A DNA stretch of 60,463 bases from Marinomonas pontica (GCF_026191375.1 NZ_JAODTL010000009.1:1-60463); one strand, 5' to 3'. Counted from the stretch's first letter, positions 1 through 10,021 are shown. The notes: generated by a model from the letters alone, not told the origin. Numbers and translations are program-made.

Positions 1-673
1 CAGGTGTCGATGCTCTTCTAACTTCGGTTCCTTGTAAAAAAGACATCATTTTAAACCACAGATCGTCTGCTTTTGGCGTGAGTGTTAGAAATAGCTCCTG
101 ATTGGTTGCATCCGTGTGCAGGGAATGGGCAGGGTACAATACTCCGCCATAGCCTATTGGTAGTAGTTTTTGATCGGCTATGTTGGTGTCTTTTTGCATT
201 TTCCACTGCTTATAAGGAAGCAATTCGCCATCGGTATCATAAGAAATCATGCGGCATTCGTTCGCGATGACACTGTTAGGGTGCTGCTGGTGTTCTTTGT
301 GCAATGATTCTAACCAGGACTGTGAATAAATGAGGTCGTCATCACAGGTTACTAAAGTGGTTTCTGGAAATTCGAGCAGTGAATAAATGAGTTTTCTGTG
401 TGAGCAGGTGAGTTCTTTTTGATAACGAATTTCGAAAATGTCGCCTTCCAGTTCGGTGAGTTTTTTGGGTATTTGATGACGTAAATCTTCGTTTAACCAC
501 AGTAATATTTTCTGAGGTTTGTTGGTTTGGTTTAATAAGCTGCGAATGGTTAGGTCAATAATACCGAGTCGAGATGGAATCGAAGTCAGTGTCACGATGA
601 TAGGTAAGCATTTGTCTGTCTTCGCTTTAAGCGTTTGCAGAGAAATTCTTTTCAGCTTGTAAGCGGCTTTCAT
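1..673 (-). CDS. Glycosyltransferase, partial (3' end outside window)
   Basis: The reading frame is open from an ATG at 673 down to base 1, so the C-terminus is missing. The visible 224 residues include an N-terminal strand (PIIVTLTSIPSR), a segment typical of GT-A enzymes (TIRSLLNQTNKPQKILLWLN) and an acidic DDD motif in TLVTCDDDLIYSQSW, which would bind the metal and nucleotide sugar. No signal peptide is seen, so a cytoplasmic enzyme for surface polysaccharide or LPS decoration is likely. The frame extends a little upstream of 673 to a possible TTG at 700 preceded by AAGGAA, so the start is uncertain. The sugar donor and acceptor cannot be told from sequence. Confidence 0.7.
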   Translation of the reverse strand, partial: MKAAYKLKRISLQTLKAKTDKCLPIIVTLTSIPSRLGIIDLTIRSLLNQTNKPQKILLWLNEDLRHQIPKKLTELEGDIFEIRYQKELTCSHRKLIYSLLEFPETTLVTCDDDLIYSQSWLESLHKEHQQHPNSVIANECRMISYDTDGELLPYKQWKMQKDTNIADQKLLPIGYGGVLYPAHSLHTDATNQELFLTLTPKADDLWFKMMSFLQGTEVRRASTP

Positions 674-808
674 CGCGGGAATATACTCTTTCAGCTTCAA
701 CGCTATTTCCTTTTCGACTCATGTTCTTGGTGTATTTTTGAGGCTGTATTGTCTATCAAGGGATATCTTACATCAATAGGTTTATATATTGGGTAAAAAT
801 ACTTGAAC

Positions 809-842
809 AAAAAAGCCGCTCCAAAGATGAAGCGGCTTTTTT
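809..842 (-). terminator. Rho-independent terminator of the FKBP gene
   Basis: The 12-base arms AAAAAAGCCGCT and AGCGGCTTTTTT surround a 10-base loop. The A and T runs on both sides make it potentially bidirectional. It lies just after the stop codon of the minus-strand isomerase gene. Confidence 0.85.
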
Positions 843-861
843 GGGGGGAGGGCTTGAAAGC

Positions 862-1581
862 TTAGTTAGTCGCTTCTGGCTTCTCGATATCATGCAATTC
901 CACCACAAATTTCAGTGCGGCATGCGGTGGAATTGGGCCTGTGCCACCTGGGCCGTAGGCGAGGTCTGAAGGGATGTACAGTTCGTATTTAGAGCCAACA
1001 GGCATAAGCTGCAGACCTTCTGTCCAACCAGGAATAACGCCGTTTAGCGGGAAGGTGATGGCTTCGCCACGTTTGTAGGAGCTGTCGAATACGGTGCCAT
1101 CGGTTAGGCTGCCTTCGTAGTCGACTTTTACTGTGTCTGTGGCGCTTGGCTTGTCGCCTTTGCCTTCAGTGATGACTTTATACAGCAAGCCTGAATCGGT
1201 CTTCATCACGCCATCTTCGGCTTCTTTCTCTTTTAGCCAAGCCGCTGATTCGGCTTTGGCTTCAGCAGAGGCTTTTTCTTGCTCCACTTGGGCTTTTTCC
1301 ATTTGTTCTTGCTGGTAAGCTTGGATGGTTTTGGTGACTTCATCCATGGTCATTTTGCCTTCTTTTCCAGCAAAAGAATCTTGGAAACCGGCCATGAAGG
1401 TTTTCATGTCTAGTTCGGAAAAGTCTTGTGACATGCGTGAACCAAACATGGTGCCAATGCTGTAACCTAGGCGCTGTTCTTTAGTGTCGAGTTTAATAGC
1501 ACTGTCGTCTGCGTACGCAAAAGAAACAGAGGACATAACCAGCGCCGCAATAAGTGTTTTTTTCATAACTATTTTTTTCAT
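862..1581 (-). CDS. fkpA: FKBP-type peptidyl-prolyl isomerase, periplasmic (FkpA/Mip-like)
   Basis: This 239-aa protein has a signal peptide (MKKTLIAALVMSSVSFAYA, cleavage near residue 24). A helical FKBP_N dimerisation domain follows (about 28-130, rich in E/K/A/Q, with the motif LGYSIGTMFGSRM), then a C-terminal FKBP domain (about 140-235) with VKVDYEGSLTDGTVFDSS and IPSDLAYGPGG. The family catalyses cis-trans isomerisation of prolyl bonds and helps fold exported proteins. Two in-frame ATGs (1581 and 1566) are possible starts and neither has a good ribosome-binding site. The gene stands alone with its own terminator at 809-842. Confidence 0.9.
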   Translation of the reverse strand: MKKIVMKKTLIAALVMSSVSFAYADDSAIKLDTKEQRLGYSIGTMFGSRMSQDFSELDMKTFMAGFQDSFAGKEGKMTMDEVTKTIQAYQQEQMEKAQVEQEKASAEAKAESAAWLKEKEAEDGVMKTDSGLLYKVITEGKGDKPSATDTVKVDYEGSLTDGTVFDSSYKRGEAITFPLNGVIPGWTEGLQLMPVGSKYELYIPSDLAYGPGGTGPIPPHAALKFVVELHDIEKPEATN

Positions 1582-2005
1582 AAGGAAAGATGTTCCATTA
1601 TTTGTGGGTGTATCACTGAGTGATGTAAAGCATTAAGACGGAGTTCGATTTGCATAGCGTATAGAAAGCCTTTGATGGGGCGGAAACAAGGCAGGAACCA
1701 TGATATACGCCTTGTGCTTTGCAAAATCAGATCCGTCGTTCCTTTGTAACATAAAGTTTTAACATAAGCATGGCGGTTTATGCCAATTTTATGTTGGTAC
1801 GTTACCAAAGCGACCCCTTCACCTGCACACTTTGTTTGAGTTTCAAAAGATCTCTCTTATTTAGAGAACGGTTCCACAAAGCACAAGACGTACTGCGAGA
1901 TTAATCCGCTGTTCTTTTGCCTGACAATCGATTTTACAAAAGCATGACGGTGTTTGCGAAAGCCGCTTTTTTTGTTTGGCGGTCTTTACGGTTTGTTGAC
2001 TGTTT
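1582..2005. other. Intergenic region without a recognised gene
   Basis: I see no convincing gene in these 424 bases. Short open frames here have no family resemblance. An 11-bp inverted repeat (CTTGTGCTTTG at 1711-1721 and CAAAGCACAAG at 1877-1887) is the only structure noticed. The region presumably holds the promoter of the FKBP gene, which is not obvious by eye. Confidence 0.4.
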
Positions 2006-2202
2006 AACCCCATCCTAACCTTCCCCTTGAAGATAAGGGGAAGGGACAAAAGTGAACTTGGCTCCTCCCCCTGCTAAGGGGGAGGCTGGGAGGGGGTTAA
2101 TAAAGCTAACAACCCCATCCTAACCTTCCCCTTGAAGATAAGGGGAAGGGACAAAAGCGAACTTGGCTCCTCCCCCTGCTAAGGGGGAGGCTGGGAGGGG
2201 GT
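2006..2202. repeat. GC-rich palindromic repeat array 1 (two units)
   Basis: Two nearly identical units of about 92 bases (2006-2097 and 2111-2202) are separated by 13 bases. Each contains two hairpins, TTCCCCTTGAAGATAAGGGG and CTCCCCCTGCTAAGGGGGAG, and ends in GGGAGGGGGT. The same hairpin cores recur in the arrays at 3264, 7201, 13197 and 13947. The array lies upstream of the FKBP gene and downstream of lysO, both on the minus strand. Confidence 0.9.
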
Positions 2203-2223
2203 GATTGAAAACAGGTGAATACT

Positions 2224-3135
2224 TTAGACTCTTAGGAATAATGGAATCAGGATCGGCACTAAAATGCTCATGATGAAGCCGCTGGCGATGCACACTGGGA
2301 TGATTTGCGCGCCGTGGAACTTGCCTAACATGGGTAAGGTGAAGTCCATGGCGGTGGCACCGGAATAGCCGACGGACATATGGCTGTTTAGGCGAGCTAA
2401 GAACGGAATCAGCATGAGCGCCAAGATTTCACGCCCAAGGTCAAGCAAGAAGGCGGTGGTGCCCAGTACCGGATCACCAAGGCCAGTGATAAGAATGCCT
2501 GATAAACTGTACCAACCAAAGCCAGATACAACGGCAAGCCCTTGATTCCAATTTAGGCCTAATATTAGGCTGCCTATCCAACCTGCTAACAGGGTCATGA
2601 TGATTGTCACCACAGCGATAATAACGCCTTGTGCGTTCAAAAACAGTTTGCGCAGGCGGTGATTGCCCTGACGAAGCTGGCAACCAATTAAAAACAGCAA
2701 AACGTACAGCAAGCCAGTGACCAATTCGTCGACACCGGTTAGCCAGTCTTTGGCAAGTATGCCGACGATGACACCACCAATCACCCAAGCAAGGGTTTTG
2801 GCGGCGTCTATTAATGCATGGCTTTTACTGTCCGATGGGCCTTGCGCTAAGCTGTCGGCGTGGGTGCCACCAAAGCGTAGACCACTAAAATACAATCCCG
2901 CTAAACTCAAAATACTGATGAGTACAAAAAACACAATGGCTTGGTAACCTGCGATAAACAATTTTTCGGCAAGATTGTCCAGTGCACCAAGGCTAAAGCC
3001 GATTAAGCCTAATATCAGGTATACCAGTTGCTCTAAGCCTTTTGCGACGCGAGTGGGGGTAAAGACGCGTATATTCACCCAATAGCCGAAAAGTAGGGCG
3101 ATTAATAGTGGGCCAAGTGTGGTGAGGATAGTCAT
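2224..3135 (-). CDS. lysO: Lysine exporter LysO family (DUF340) membrane protein
   Basis: This 303-aa protein is very hydrophobic, with about eight membrane segments. It has the LysO/YbjE pattern: an N-terminal small-residue-rich segment, a charged middle loop (about residues 85-110) and a C-terminal half with GFGWYSLSGILIT and GREILALMLIPFLARL. In E. coli, LysO exports L-lysine and its toxic analogues across the inner membrane. The length fits the family. The gene stands alone between two palindromic repeat arrays. The family is clear, but the substrate here is inferred. Confidence 0.85.
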   Translation of the reverse strand: MTILTTLGPLLIALLFGYWVNIRVFTPTRVAKGLEQLVYLILGLIGFSLGALDNLAEKLFIAGYQAIVFFVLISILSLAGLYFSGLRFGGTHADSLAQGPSDSKSHALIDAAKTLAWVIGGVIVGILAKDWLTGVDELVTGLLYVLLFLIGCQLRQGNHRLRKLFLNAQGVIIAVVTIIMTLLAGWIGSLILGLNWNQGLAVVSGFGWYSLSGILITGLGDPVLGTTAFLLDLGREILALMLIPFLARLNSHMSVGYSGATAMDFTLPMLGKFHGAQIIPVCIASGFIMSILVPILIPLFLRV

Positions 3136-3263
3136 GTAAGTGCTTTCTTCCCTGTTTAGTCTAATAAATAGTGGAGCGGCATTTTCTCGGTATTGGGTTG
3201 TAAATACAAGTTTGGTTTTTGTGTTTCAGGTAAATGTCGGATCACGGTCCCAAGAGAAGTGGC

Positions 3264-3599
3264 TTTTGACCCCCTCCCAGCCTCCCCCTTAGTAGGGGGA
3301 GGGGCTAAGGGATTTTGACCCCCTCCCAACCTCCCCCTTAGCAGGGGAGGGGCTGAGGGATTTTGACCCCTCCCAGCCTCCCCCTTGGCAGGGGAGGGGC
3401 TAAGGGATTTTGACCCCCTCCCAACCTCCCCCTTAGCAGTGGGAGGGGCTAAGGGATTTTGACCCCCTCCCGACCTCCCCCTTGGCAGGGGGAGGGGCTA
3501 AGGGATTTTGACCCCCTCCCAACCTCCCCCTTAGCAGGAGGAGGGGCTAAGGGATTTTGACCCCCTCCCAACCTCCCCTTAGCAGGGGGAGGTTGGGAG
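3264..3599. repeat. GC-rich palindromic repeat array 2 (about seven units)
   Basis: About seven direct copies of a 48-49-bp unit follow one another. Each unit has the palindrome CTCCCCCTTAGCAGGGGGAG with small variations, followed by GGGCTAAGGGATTTTGA. Units differ by single bases and by the length of C or G runs. The array sits between the divergent lysO and MATE genes, so both promoters must lie at its edges. Confidence 0.92.
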
Positions 3600-3719
3600 A
3601 GCTTTGGTGCTGCCGTATAGGGAAGCAAAATAAGGCTGGTTAACGGTGCAATGTTGGGTGATCGGTGTTAGATTGCTCGGTCGTTTTTGGTGTTTTCTAT
3701 GGATAGTTGGCGGTGAAGT

Positions 3720-5090
3720 GTGGTTAAGCGTTTTCCTGTGTTAAAAGAGATTCTGCATTTGTTGTTTCCTATGGTGTTGACGATGACCTTGGAGCTGTCG
3801 ATCAGCGTGGTCGATACTATTATGTTGGGGCATTACAGTGCGTTGCATTTGGCGGCCGTTGGCTTGGCGTCTAGTCTGTGGTTGCCTGTGGGGTGTTTCT
3901 TGATTGGGGTGACGTTTGGTATTACGCCGTTGGTGACGCGTCATTTACACGGTAGACAACCAAAGCTGGTGAACTTGTATATGTCGCAGGCTGTTGGGTT
4001 GTCGGTTGGACTTGGTGTGTTAGCCAGTTTGATTGTTGTTCTTTTATTGCCTCACTTCGCGGCATTGATGGCCACGGAAGAAGAAACCAGACAGGTGTCT
4101 GTTTCTTATTTGTATATCTTCGCGCCGGCGCTGCCGATGTTGGCGTTAATGACGGCGTACAAAAATTTGTTTGAAGCCGCTGGTCGTCCTGGTTTTCCCT
4201 TGTTTGTGGCGAGCTTTGGCTTGGTGCTGAATATTTTATTCAATTATGTGCTGATTTTCGGCAAGTTTGGCTTTCCGGAATTGGGTGCAAAAGGCGCGGC
4301 TTTGGCGTCGGCGTTGTCTTTGTATTTGGCTGTGTCGTTGTTTTTTGTGTATGACCGATTTTTCAATAAATCGCCTTTATTCACACGTTTGGTGTGGCGT
4401 TATACCCGTAAATTTTCCATCTTGCTGAATGTCGGTGCGCCAGCCGGTTTTGCTTTTGCCTTTGAAGTGGGCTTGTTCTCTTCAATGACTTGGCTGATTT
4501 CGTCTTTTGGTGATCTCGCGTTGGGCGGTGGTCAGATTGTCATGTCCTACACGTCTTTCTTGTTTACTCCTATGATGGCGATGAGTGCGGTCACGGCCAT
4601 TGTTGTTGCGAAAGCCATGTCTAAAGAAGGTGTGGATGGCGTGAGAAAACGTATCCGCGTGATTGTGTTGTTGGGGCTTTCTTATGTCAGTGTGTGCTTT
4701 ATTATCACGCAGGTTTTCCATAACCACATTCCGTACATTTACAGCAATAATGCGGAAGTGGTTGCATTGGCGGCGAGCATCTTATTGATCTCTTCCTGTT
4801 ATCAATTTCCTGATATGCTGCAAACTGTTTTTACAGGAGCGTTGCGGGGCTTTCGTGATACGCGTTCTAGTATGATCGCCTTTGCGGTGTCGTTATTTGG
4901 TTTGAGTATTCCGTTTGGCTTTTGGCTGTCTCACTACAGCCCTTGGGCAGAAACCTTGTCACTGCGAGGCTTTTATATCGGGCTAGGCGCAGGTCTAACG
5001 TTATTAGCGACAATACTGATACTGCGCTTTCGGATTGTGGTGGCGCGTTATGAAGGCAAACGTATTGCCTCACCAAGAGAAGTGGCGTGA
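3720..5090 (+). CDS. MATE-family multidrug/toxin efflux transporter
   Basis: This 456-aa polytopic protein has about twelve membrane helices and MATE hallmarks: MTLELSISVVDTIMLGHYSALHLAAVGLA near the N-terminus and LPMLALMTAYKNLFEAAGRPGFPLFVASFGLVLNI in the middle. NorM/MdtK relatives export cationic drugs and dyes using a Na+ or H+ gradient. The start is taken as GTG at 3720; no in-frame ATG lies near and the ribosome-binding site is weak. It is transcribed alone, just after palindromic array 2. The substrate is unknown. Confidence 0.88.
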   Translation: MVKRFPVLKEILHLLFPMVLTMTLELSISVVDTIMLGHYSALHLAAVGLASSLWLPVGCFLIGVTFGITPLVTRHLHGRQPKLVNLYMSQAVGLSVGLGVLASLIVVLLLPHFAALMATEEETRQVSVSYLYIFAPALPMLALMTAYKNLFEAAGRPGFPLFVASFGLVLNILFNYVLIFGKFGFPELGAKGAALASALSLYLAVSLFFVYDRFFNKSPLFTRLVWRYTRKFSILLNVGAPAGFAFAFEVGLFSSMTWLISSFGDLALGGGQIVMSYTSFLFTPMMAMSAVTAIVVAKAMSKEGVDGVRKRIRVIVLLGLSYVSVCFIITQVFHNHIPYIYSNNAEVVALAASILLISSCYQFPDMLQTVFTGALRGFRDTRSSMIAFAVSLFGLSIPFGFWLSHYSPWAETLSLRGFYIGLGAGLTLLATILILRFRIVVARYEGKRIASPREVA

Positions 5091-5120
5091 TGAAATGTCT
5101 GAATTTATCGGTATGTTTAT

Positions 5121-6132
5121 ATGAAAATAGTTAAGAGTAAATTTTTTGAGCGTGACTTAAGATTTCTGCGAGTTAAGCTCTCTTTTTAAATCACATTTAT
5201 AATTTTAATCACGGAATTAATTTTCAAAGTTTACCGACTGAAAAATATCCAGAAGCAAGCCAAAAAGCTCAGAAAGCAAGGATTGTGTTAGAACAACATC
5301 TGATTCCTGCAACTTTGAATATAGGGGAGTCAACGTCTGAGATTCCGAAGAAGTTATGGTTGTATTGGAATAGCCCTTTGGAAGCCGCGCCAGATGTCGT
5401 TAAAGTCAGTGTCCAAAGTTGGAAAGAGAAAAACCCAGACTACGATCTTGTCTTACTAAATGATCATAATTTGAATGAATTTTTAGGCTTTGACTTTAAT
5501 GCACTTTTTTGCATTGCGACAGTTAATCTTGGCTTTGCAATGAAGGCTGATATTTTAAGAATGTATCTATTAAGCATGTATGGTGGTGTCTGGGTAGATA
5601 CCACCACGTTTTGTGTGCGCCCGTTAGACGAATGGCTACAAAATTGTACACGTCAAACTGGATTTTTTACTTTTCGTCATAAGAGCAATAAAACCCGTCC
5701 TATTGAAGCTTGGTTTATTGCCTCTCAACAGGGGCATTTTGTAATAAGACATGTATTAGCCTTATTTTTAGAGCATCTTTTTAAGGCTCGTAAACAGAGC
5801 TTGTACATTGTCCATAATATGAAGTCTCTTGGTCATTCCGATAAGGATGGAGAAAGGTTGTTTGCAGACGCTGTTTATGCAGCCGAGCAACACCATTTCA
5901 TGCCGTACTTTAGTGTTGGATATTTTTTAATGAAGCCCTTCGTCATGAGCAAGCTGGAAATGTAGATGAGATTCTGATGCAGCAGCCAAATTACCATGCT
6001 GTAAATATGGATGATATGGCTATTTTTATGGCTAGCTATGTGTCAAAACAAACCTATAAGAAAGATTATCAAGAAACTGATCTGTATCGCGAAAGAAGGC
6101 AGTACATTTTTAATTCACTAAAAAAGGCATAA
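5121..6132 (+). CDS. Capsular-polysaccharide-type glycosyltransferase, two frameshifts
   Basis: The product is rebuilt from three frames. It starts at ATG 5121 (MKIVKSKFFERDLRFLRVKLSF), shifts at a T5 run (5183-5187), continues through IPKKLWLYWNSPLEAAPDVV and MYGGVWVDTTTFC, shifts again at a T6 run (5923-5928) and ends at 6132 after NEALRHEQAGNVDEIL. Each break is repaired by one extra T. The IPKKLWLYWN and GGVWVDT motifs are those of the Caps_synth/Gly_transf_sug glycosyltransferases, which transfer a sugar during capsule or LPS synthesis. galE follows 45 bases later and could supply UDP-galactose. The breaks are more likely sequence errors than true decay, because all the protein-like sequence is preserved. 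Confidence 0.75.
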
Positions 6133-6177
6133 TTCACCTTTAGTATCATTTGTAGCAGGATTGAGGTACGAAATAGT

Positions 6178-7200
6178 ATGAAAACAATTTTAGTAACGGG
6201 CGGTACTGGCTTTATTGGAAGTCATACATGCGTGGAATTATTAAATCAGGGCTATGATGTCGTTGTAGTAGATAATTTGTGTAACTCTAATCCTGAAGTG
6301 TTGAATCGAGTTAAGCAAATCACAGGCAAAACAGTGACTTTTTATGAAGTCGATTTACTTGACGCTACTGCTTTAAATGCCGTTTTCCAAAAGCATTCTA
6401 TTCATGCGGTTATTCATTTTGCAGGTCTAAAAGCGGTGGGCGAGTCCACAAAAATACCTTTGTCTTACTACCATAACAATTTAACTGGCACCTTGATCTT
6501 GTTAGATACCATGGCTCAGCAGGGTGTGTTTGACCTGGTGTTTAGCTCTTCTGCAACGGTTTATGGCGAGAACAACCCCATTCCCTATGTAGAGCACTTT
6601 CCGCTGAGTTCTACAAGCCCATATGGGCGAACCAAGGTGATGATAGAGCAGTTTTTACAAGATGCTTTTATGGCTGATCCTCGATGGAATGTGTCTTTAT
6701 TACGCTATTTTAATCCGGTTGGTGCTCACCCAAGTGGCTTAATAGGCGAAGATCCGAATGGTATCCCAAATAATCTGATGCCTTTTATTACGCAAGTTGC
6801 GGTTGGCAAGCGTGACAAACTCAGCGTATTTGGCGGTGATTACCCAACGCATGATGGAACAGGTGTAAGAGATTATATTCATGTGGTGGATTTGGCTTTA
6901 GGTCATATTAAAGCGCTTGAAAAACTGGCGAGCCAAGAAGTAAAAAGCATAGAAGCTTATAATCTAGGTGCTGGCAAAGGCTTTAGTGTGTTAGATGTTG
7001 TTCATGCTTTTGAAAAGGCATCAAATCAAAAAGTCCCTTATGAAATAATGCCAAGACGTGCAGGCGATATTGCTGAGTTTTATGCTGATCCACAAAAAGC
7101 CGCGAAAGCGCTAGGCTGGCAAGTTGAGCTTTCTCTGGAAACCATGTGTCGTGATGCTTGGAATTGGCAGAGTAACAATCCGCAGGGTTATGCTGAGTAA
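6178..7200 (+). CDS. galE: UDP-glucose 4-epimerase
   Basis: This 340-aa protein is a full-length member of the short-chain dehydrogenase/reductase family. It has the NAD-binding GGTGFIGSHT motif at the N-terminus, the Ser of FSSSATVYGE, the catalytic YxxxK of SPYGRTKVMIEQ, and the substrate-binding LRYFNPVGAHPSG and DGTGVRDYIHVVDLA segments. It interconverts UDP-glucose and UDP-galactose in the cytoplasm. The neighbouring glycosyltransferase suggests the galactose goes into surface polysaccharide. The stop codon is followed at once by palindromic array 3. Confidence 0.96.
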   Translation: MKTILVTGGTGFIGSHTCVELLNQGYDVVVVDNLCNSNPEVLNRVKQITGKTVTFYEVDLLDATALNAVFQKHSIHAVIHFAGLKAVGESTKIPLSYYHNNLTGTLILLDTMAQQGVFDLVFSSSATVYGENNPIPYVEHFPLSSTSPYGRTKVMIEQFLQDAFMADPRWNVSLLRYFNPVGAHPSGLIGEDPNGIPNNLMPFITQVAVGKRDKLSVFGGDYPTHDGTGVRDYIHVVDLALGHIKALEKLASQEVKSIEAYNLGAGKGFSVLDVVHAFEKASNQKVPYEIMPRRAGDIAEFYADPQKAAKALGWQVELSLETMCRDAWNWQSNNPQGYAE

Positions 7201-7455
7201 CCCTTAGCAGGGGCTAAGGGATTTTGACCCCTCCCAACCTCCCCCTTAGCAGGGGGAGGGGCTAAGGGATTTTGACCCTCTCCCAACCTCCCCCTTAGCA
7301 GGGGGAGGGGCTAAGGGATTTTGACCCCCTCCCAACCTCCCCCTTAGCAGGGGGAGGGGCTAAGGGATTTTGACCCCTCCCAGCCTCCCCCTTAGCAGGG
7401 GGAGGGGCTAAGGGATTTTGACCCCTCCCAACCTCCTCCTTAGTAGGGGGAGGAG
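7201..7455. repeat. GC-rich palindromic repeat array 3 (five to six units)
   Basis: The unit is the same 48-49-bp sequence as at 3264-3599 (CTCCCCCTTAGCAGGGGGAG plus GGGCTAAGGGATTTTGA). The array fills the whole space between the stop codons of the convergent galE and cobQ genes, touching both. The hairpins may therefore serve as transcription terminators for both. Confidence 0.92.
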
Positions 7456-8943
7456 CTAGTTACTCTTCTGAAATGCTCGGCATGTTTTGATTAACGCATC
7501 GATGTTGATGTGTTGTTCGGCGCTGTCGGCGAGGCGGTTGATTTCGCTGTCTCGGTATTGGTCGTAGTCGAAGGTGGCTGCATTCTTTACGCCGGCCCAG
7601 TTGAGTAGGGCGTGTAGGGCGTCTGGGTGGTCAAAGACGCCGTGTAGATAGGTGCCGATGATTTGGTTGTCGTTGGAAACATAGCCTTCTTTTTCACCAT
7701 TTTCTAGTACGCAGAAGTGCATCACGTTTTGGGAAAATCGCGATACGCCAGAGTGAATCTCATAGCCTGTTACGTCGGTTGATGTGGTGGTGAAGGAGAG
7801 GGTTCCTTGGCGTTGTTTTAGCTGTTTGTCTTTTTCAAGTACGGTTTCCATCGGAATCAAGCCGAAGCCAGCCGATTGGGTGTCGGGGTGTGGGTTTTCC
7901 AGTCCTAATGGGTCTCGCAGTTGTTCGCCGAGCATTTGGTAGCCGCCACAAATCCCGATGACTTTTCCGCCGTATCTTAGGTGTTTTTTCAGATAGTCTT
8001 GCCAGCCTTCTTGGCGTAAGAAGGCGAGGTCGCTTTGCACGCTTTTGCTGCCCGGTAAGATCACTAGGTCGGCGGGTGGAATTGGTTCATTGGCGCCGAT
8101 TAGCGTGACTTGTACATCGGGGTGAAGGCGTAACGCGTCCCAGTCAGTGTGATTGCTGGTGCGTGGCATGATGGGGATGACGATGTTTAGCTTGGCGTTG
8201 GTGTCGGTTTTTATTGGGCTTTTGGTTACGGCGTCTTCCGATTCCAGATGAAAGCCCATGAGGTAAGGCAATACTCCGAGCACCGGTTTGCCAGTGCGCT
8301 CTTCCAGCCAATCCAGTCCCGATTGCAATAGGCTGATGTCGCCACGAAAGCGGTTGATGACAAAGCCAATCACACGGTCTTGCTCGCTTTGGCTGAGCAA
8401 ATCTAATGTACCAACAAGATGGGCAAAGACGCCGCCTTTGTCGATGTCGGCGATGATAATCACCGGACAGTCGATGCTTTCTGCAAAGCCCATGTTAGCG
8501 ATGTCACGCGCGCGTAGGTTGATCTCGGCTGGGCTGCCTGCGCCTTCAATGATGACGGCTTGATATTGTTCGGCCAAGCGATGGTAAGAATCCAATGCGG
8601 CGACTTTGGCGATGTTTTTGTATTCGTGATAGCCAACGGCGTTCATGTTGCCAACGGCTTTTCCTTGAATGATGACTTGCGCGCCCGTGTCTGTGTTGGG
8701 TTTGAGCAGTATGGGGTTCATGTCCACATGGGGGGCAAGTCCTGCCGCGTAGGCTTGTACGGCTTGCGCGCGGCCAATCTCGTTGCCATCTTGGGTGACG
8801 GCACTGTTTAGTGCCATGTTTTGTGGCTTAAAAGGAGCCACTTGAATCCCACGTCGAGCGAGTAGGCGGCAAAGTGCGGTAACCAACGTGCTTTTTCCCG
8901 CATCGGAAGTGGTGCCTTGTATCATTAAACTAAACGCTGTCAT
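7456..8943 (-). CDS. cobQ: Cobyric acid synthase CobQ
   Basis: This 495-aa enzyme amidates four carboxyl side chains of adenosylcobyrinic acid a,c-diamide using glutamine and ATP. The N-terminal half has the dethiobiotin-synthetase-like P-loop [19 protein letters not shown] and the [14 protein letters not shown] motif. The C-terminal half is a class I glutamine amidotransferase with the nucleophile Cys in [14 protein letters not shown] and the catalytic His in GTYLHGVFD. The length is typical. It is divergent from the cobD-cobC-cobU genes, with only 65 bases between the starts, where no cobalamin riboswitch fits. Confidence 0.96.
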   Translation of the reverse strand: MTAFSLMIQGTTSDAGKSTLVTALCRLLARRGIQVAPFKPQNMALNSAVTQDGNEIGRAQAVQAYAAGLAPHVDMNPILLKPNTDTGAQVIIQGKAVGNMNAVGYHEYKNIAKVAALDSYHRLAEQYQAVIIEGAGSPAEINLRARDIANMGFAESIDCPVIIIADIDKGGVFAHLVGTLDLLSQSEQDRVIGFVINRFRGDISLLQSGLDWLEERTGKPVLGVLPYLMGFHLESEDAVTKSPIKTDTNAKLNIVIPIMPRTSNHTDWDALRLHPDVQVTLIGANEPIPPADLVILPGSKSVQSDLAFLRQEGWQDYLKKHLRYGGKVIGICGGYQMLGEQLRDPLGLENPHPDTQSAGFGLIPMETVLEKDKQLKQRQGTLSFTTTSTDVTGYEIHSGVSRFSQNVMHFCVLENGEKEGYVSNDNQIIGTYLHGVFDHPDALHALLNWAGVKNAATFDYDQYRDSEINRLADSAEQHINIDALIKTCRAFQKSN

Positions 8944-9008
8944 TCAGGTTCATCACGCTTTAAATCAATTCGATGGTAGAATTCTACCTTACCTGTTCAC
9001 CGTGTTAA

Positions 9009-10021
9009 GTGAAAAAACGACCTATATTTATGATCCCTTCTAATTTAGACAGTATTTTTGGCGGCTTTCTTGTTGGCCTTGTGAGTTGGATATCGGCAAC
9101 GGGCTGGATGCTGGTGGCGGCACTGGTACTGGATCGGTTGCTGGGCGAGCCCAAAAGTTGGCACCCTTTGGTTTGGTTTGGCCGTTGGGTGGATTTGTGT
9201 CGTCAATACGGTCAGCTGCCTTTAGACGCGAGTGCGAGTCGACAACGCTTGGCGGGTGTTCTCGCATGGTGTCTGGCTGTGATGCCTTGGGTGCTGATTT
9301 TATTCGTGCTGCTTTGGGTATTGCCCACGTTTTTGGACAACATACTGACGGTGTTGGTGCTGTATTTTTCGATTGGTTGGCAAAGTTTGCGAGAGCATGC
9401 CTTGGCGATTTATCAGCCTTTGTCTTCCATGCCGTTGACGAATGAAAAGCTGGATGAAGCCCGTCTTGCGGTGAGTTATATCGTCAGCCGAGACCCGCAG
9501 AACTTAGATGAATCGGCGGTGGCAAAAGCGGGTATAGAGTCGGTGTTGGAAAATGGCAGTGATGCGATATTTGCGCCGATTTTTTGGTTCTTGCTCTTGG
9601 GGGCGCCGGGTGTACTTTTGTACCGACTTGCCAATACGTTAGACGCCATGTGGGGCTACAAAACCTCATCGCTGTTGTACTTTGGTTGGTTTGCGGCGCG
9701 CTTTGATGATGTATTGAATTATATTCCTGCACGATTGGTGGTGTATAGCTACGCTGCGTGCGGTCAGTGGCACCGTGCCTTGCGCAGCGCTCGCCAACCT
9801 TCGGCGCGTTGAAAAGCCCGAATGCGGGGCCAGTCATGGCCTCCGGTGCTGGCGCGTTAGGCGTTCAGTTAGGCGGCGAGGCGGTGTACTTCGGTAAGAC
9901 AGAAAGCCGCCCGATTTTGGGCGAAGGCGACAAGCCGCAGGTAAAGCATTTAAAGGAAGCGATTTTGCTGGTGGATAAAAGTGTGTATTTATGGGGAGCG
10001 GTGATATGTCTGCTGGTGTGA
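9009..10021 (+). CDS. cobD: Adenosylcobinamide-phosphate synthase (CobD/CbiB), one frameshift
   Basis: This membrane enzyme joins (R)-1-amino-2-propanol phosphate to adenosylcobyric acid. The first frame (9009-9812) carries ALVLDRLLGEPKSWHPLVWFGR and RDPQNLDESAVAKAGIESVLENGSD. The expected C-terminal part, SPNAGPVMASGAGALGVQLGG, continues in another frame to 10021. One missing base near 9797 (after SARQ) joins them, giving about 337 aa, the usual length. The start is GTG 9009, with an in-frame ATG at 9030 as alternative. It overlaps the start of cobC. Confidence 0.85.

Noticed and set aside
82..270. Small plus-strand gene
   Set aside because: It lies opposite the well-supported glycosyltransferase frame and has no family resemblance.
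1578..1808. Minus-strand gene just upstream of the FKBP gene
   Set aside because: The product resembles no family, and there is no ribosome-binding site. It overlaps the likely promoter region.
8944..9008. Cobalamin riboswitch between cobQ and cobD
   Set aside because: The gap is only 65 bases, too short for the roughly 200-base riboswitch, and no B12-box is seen.
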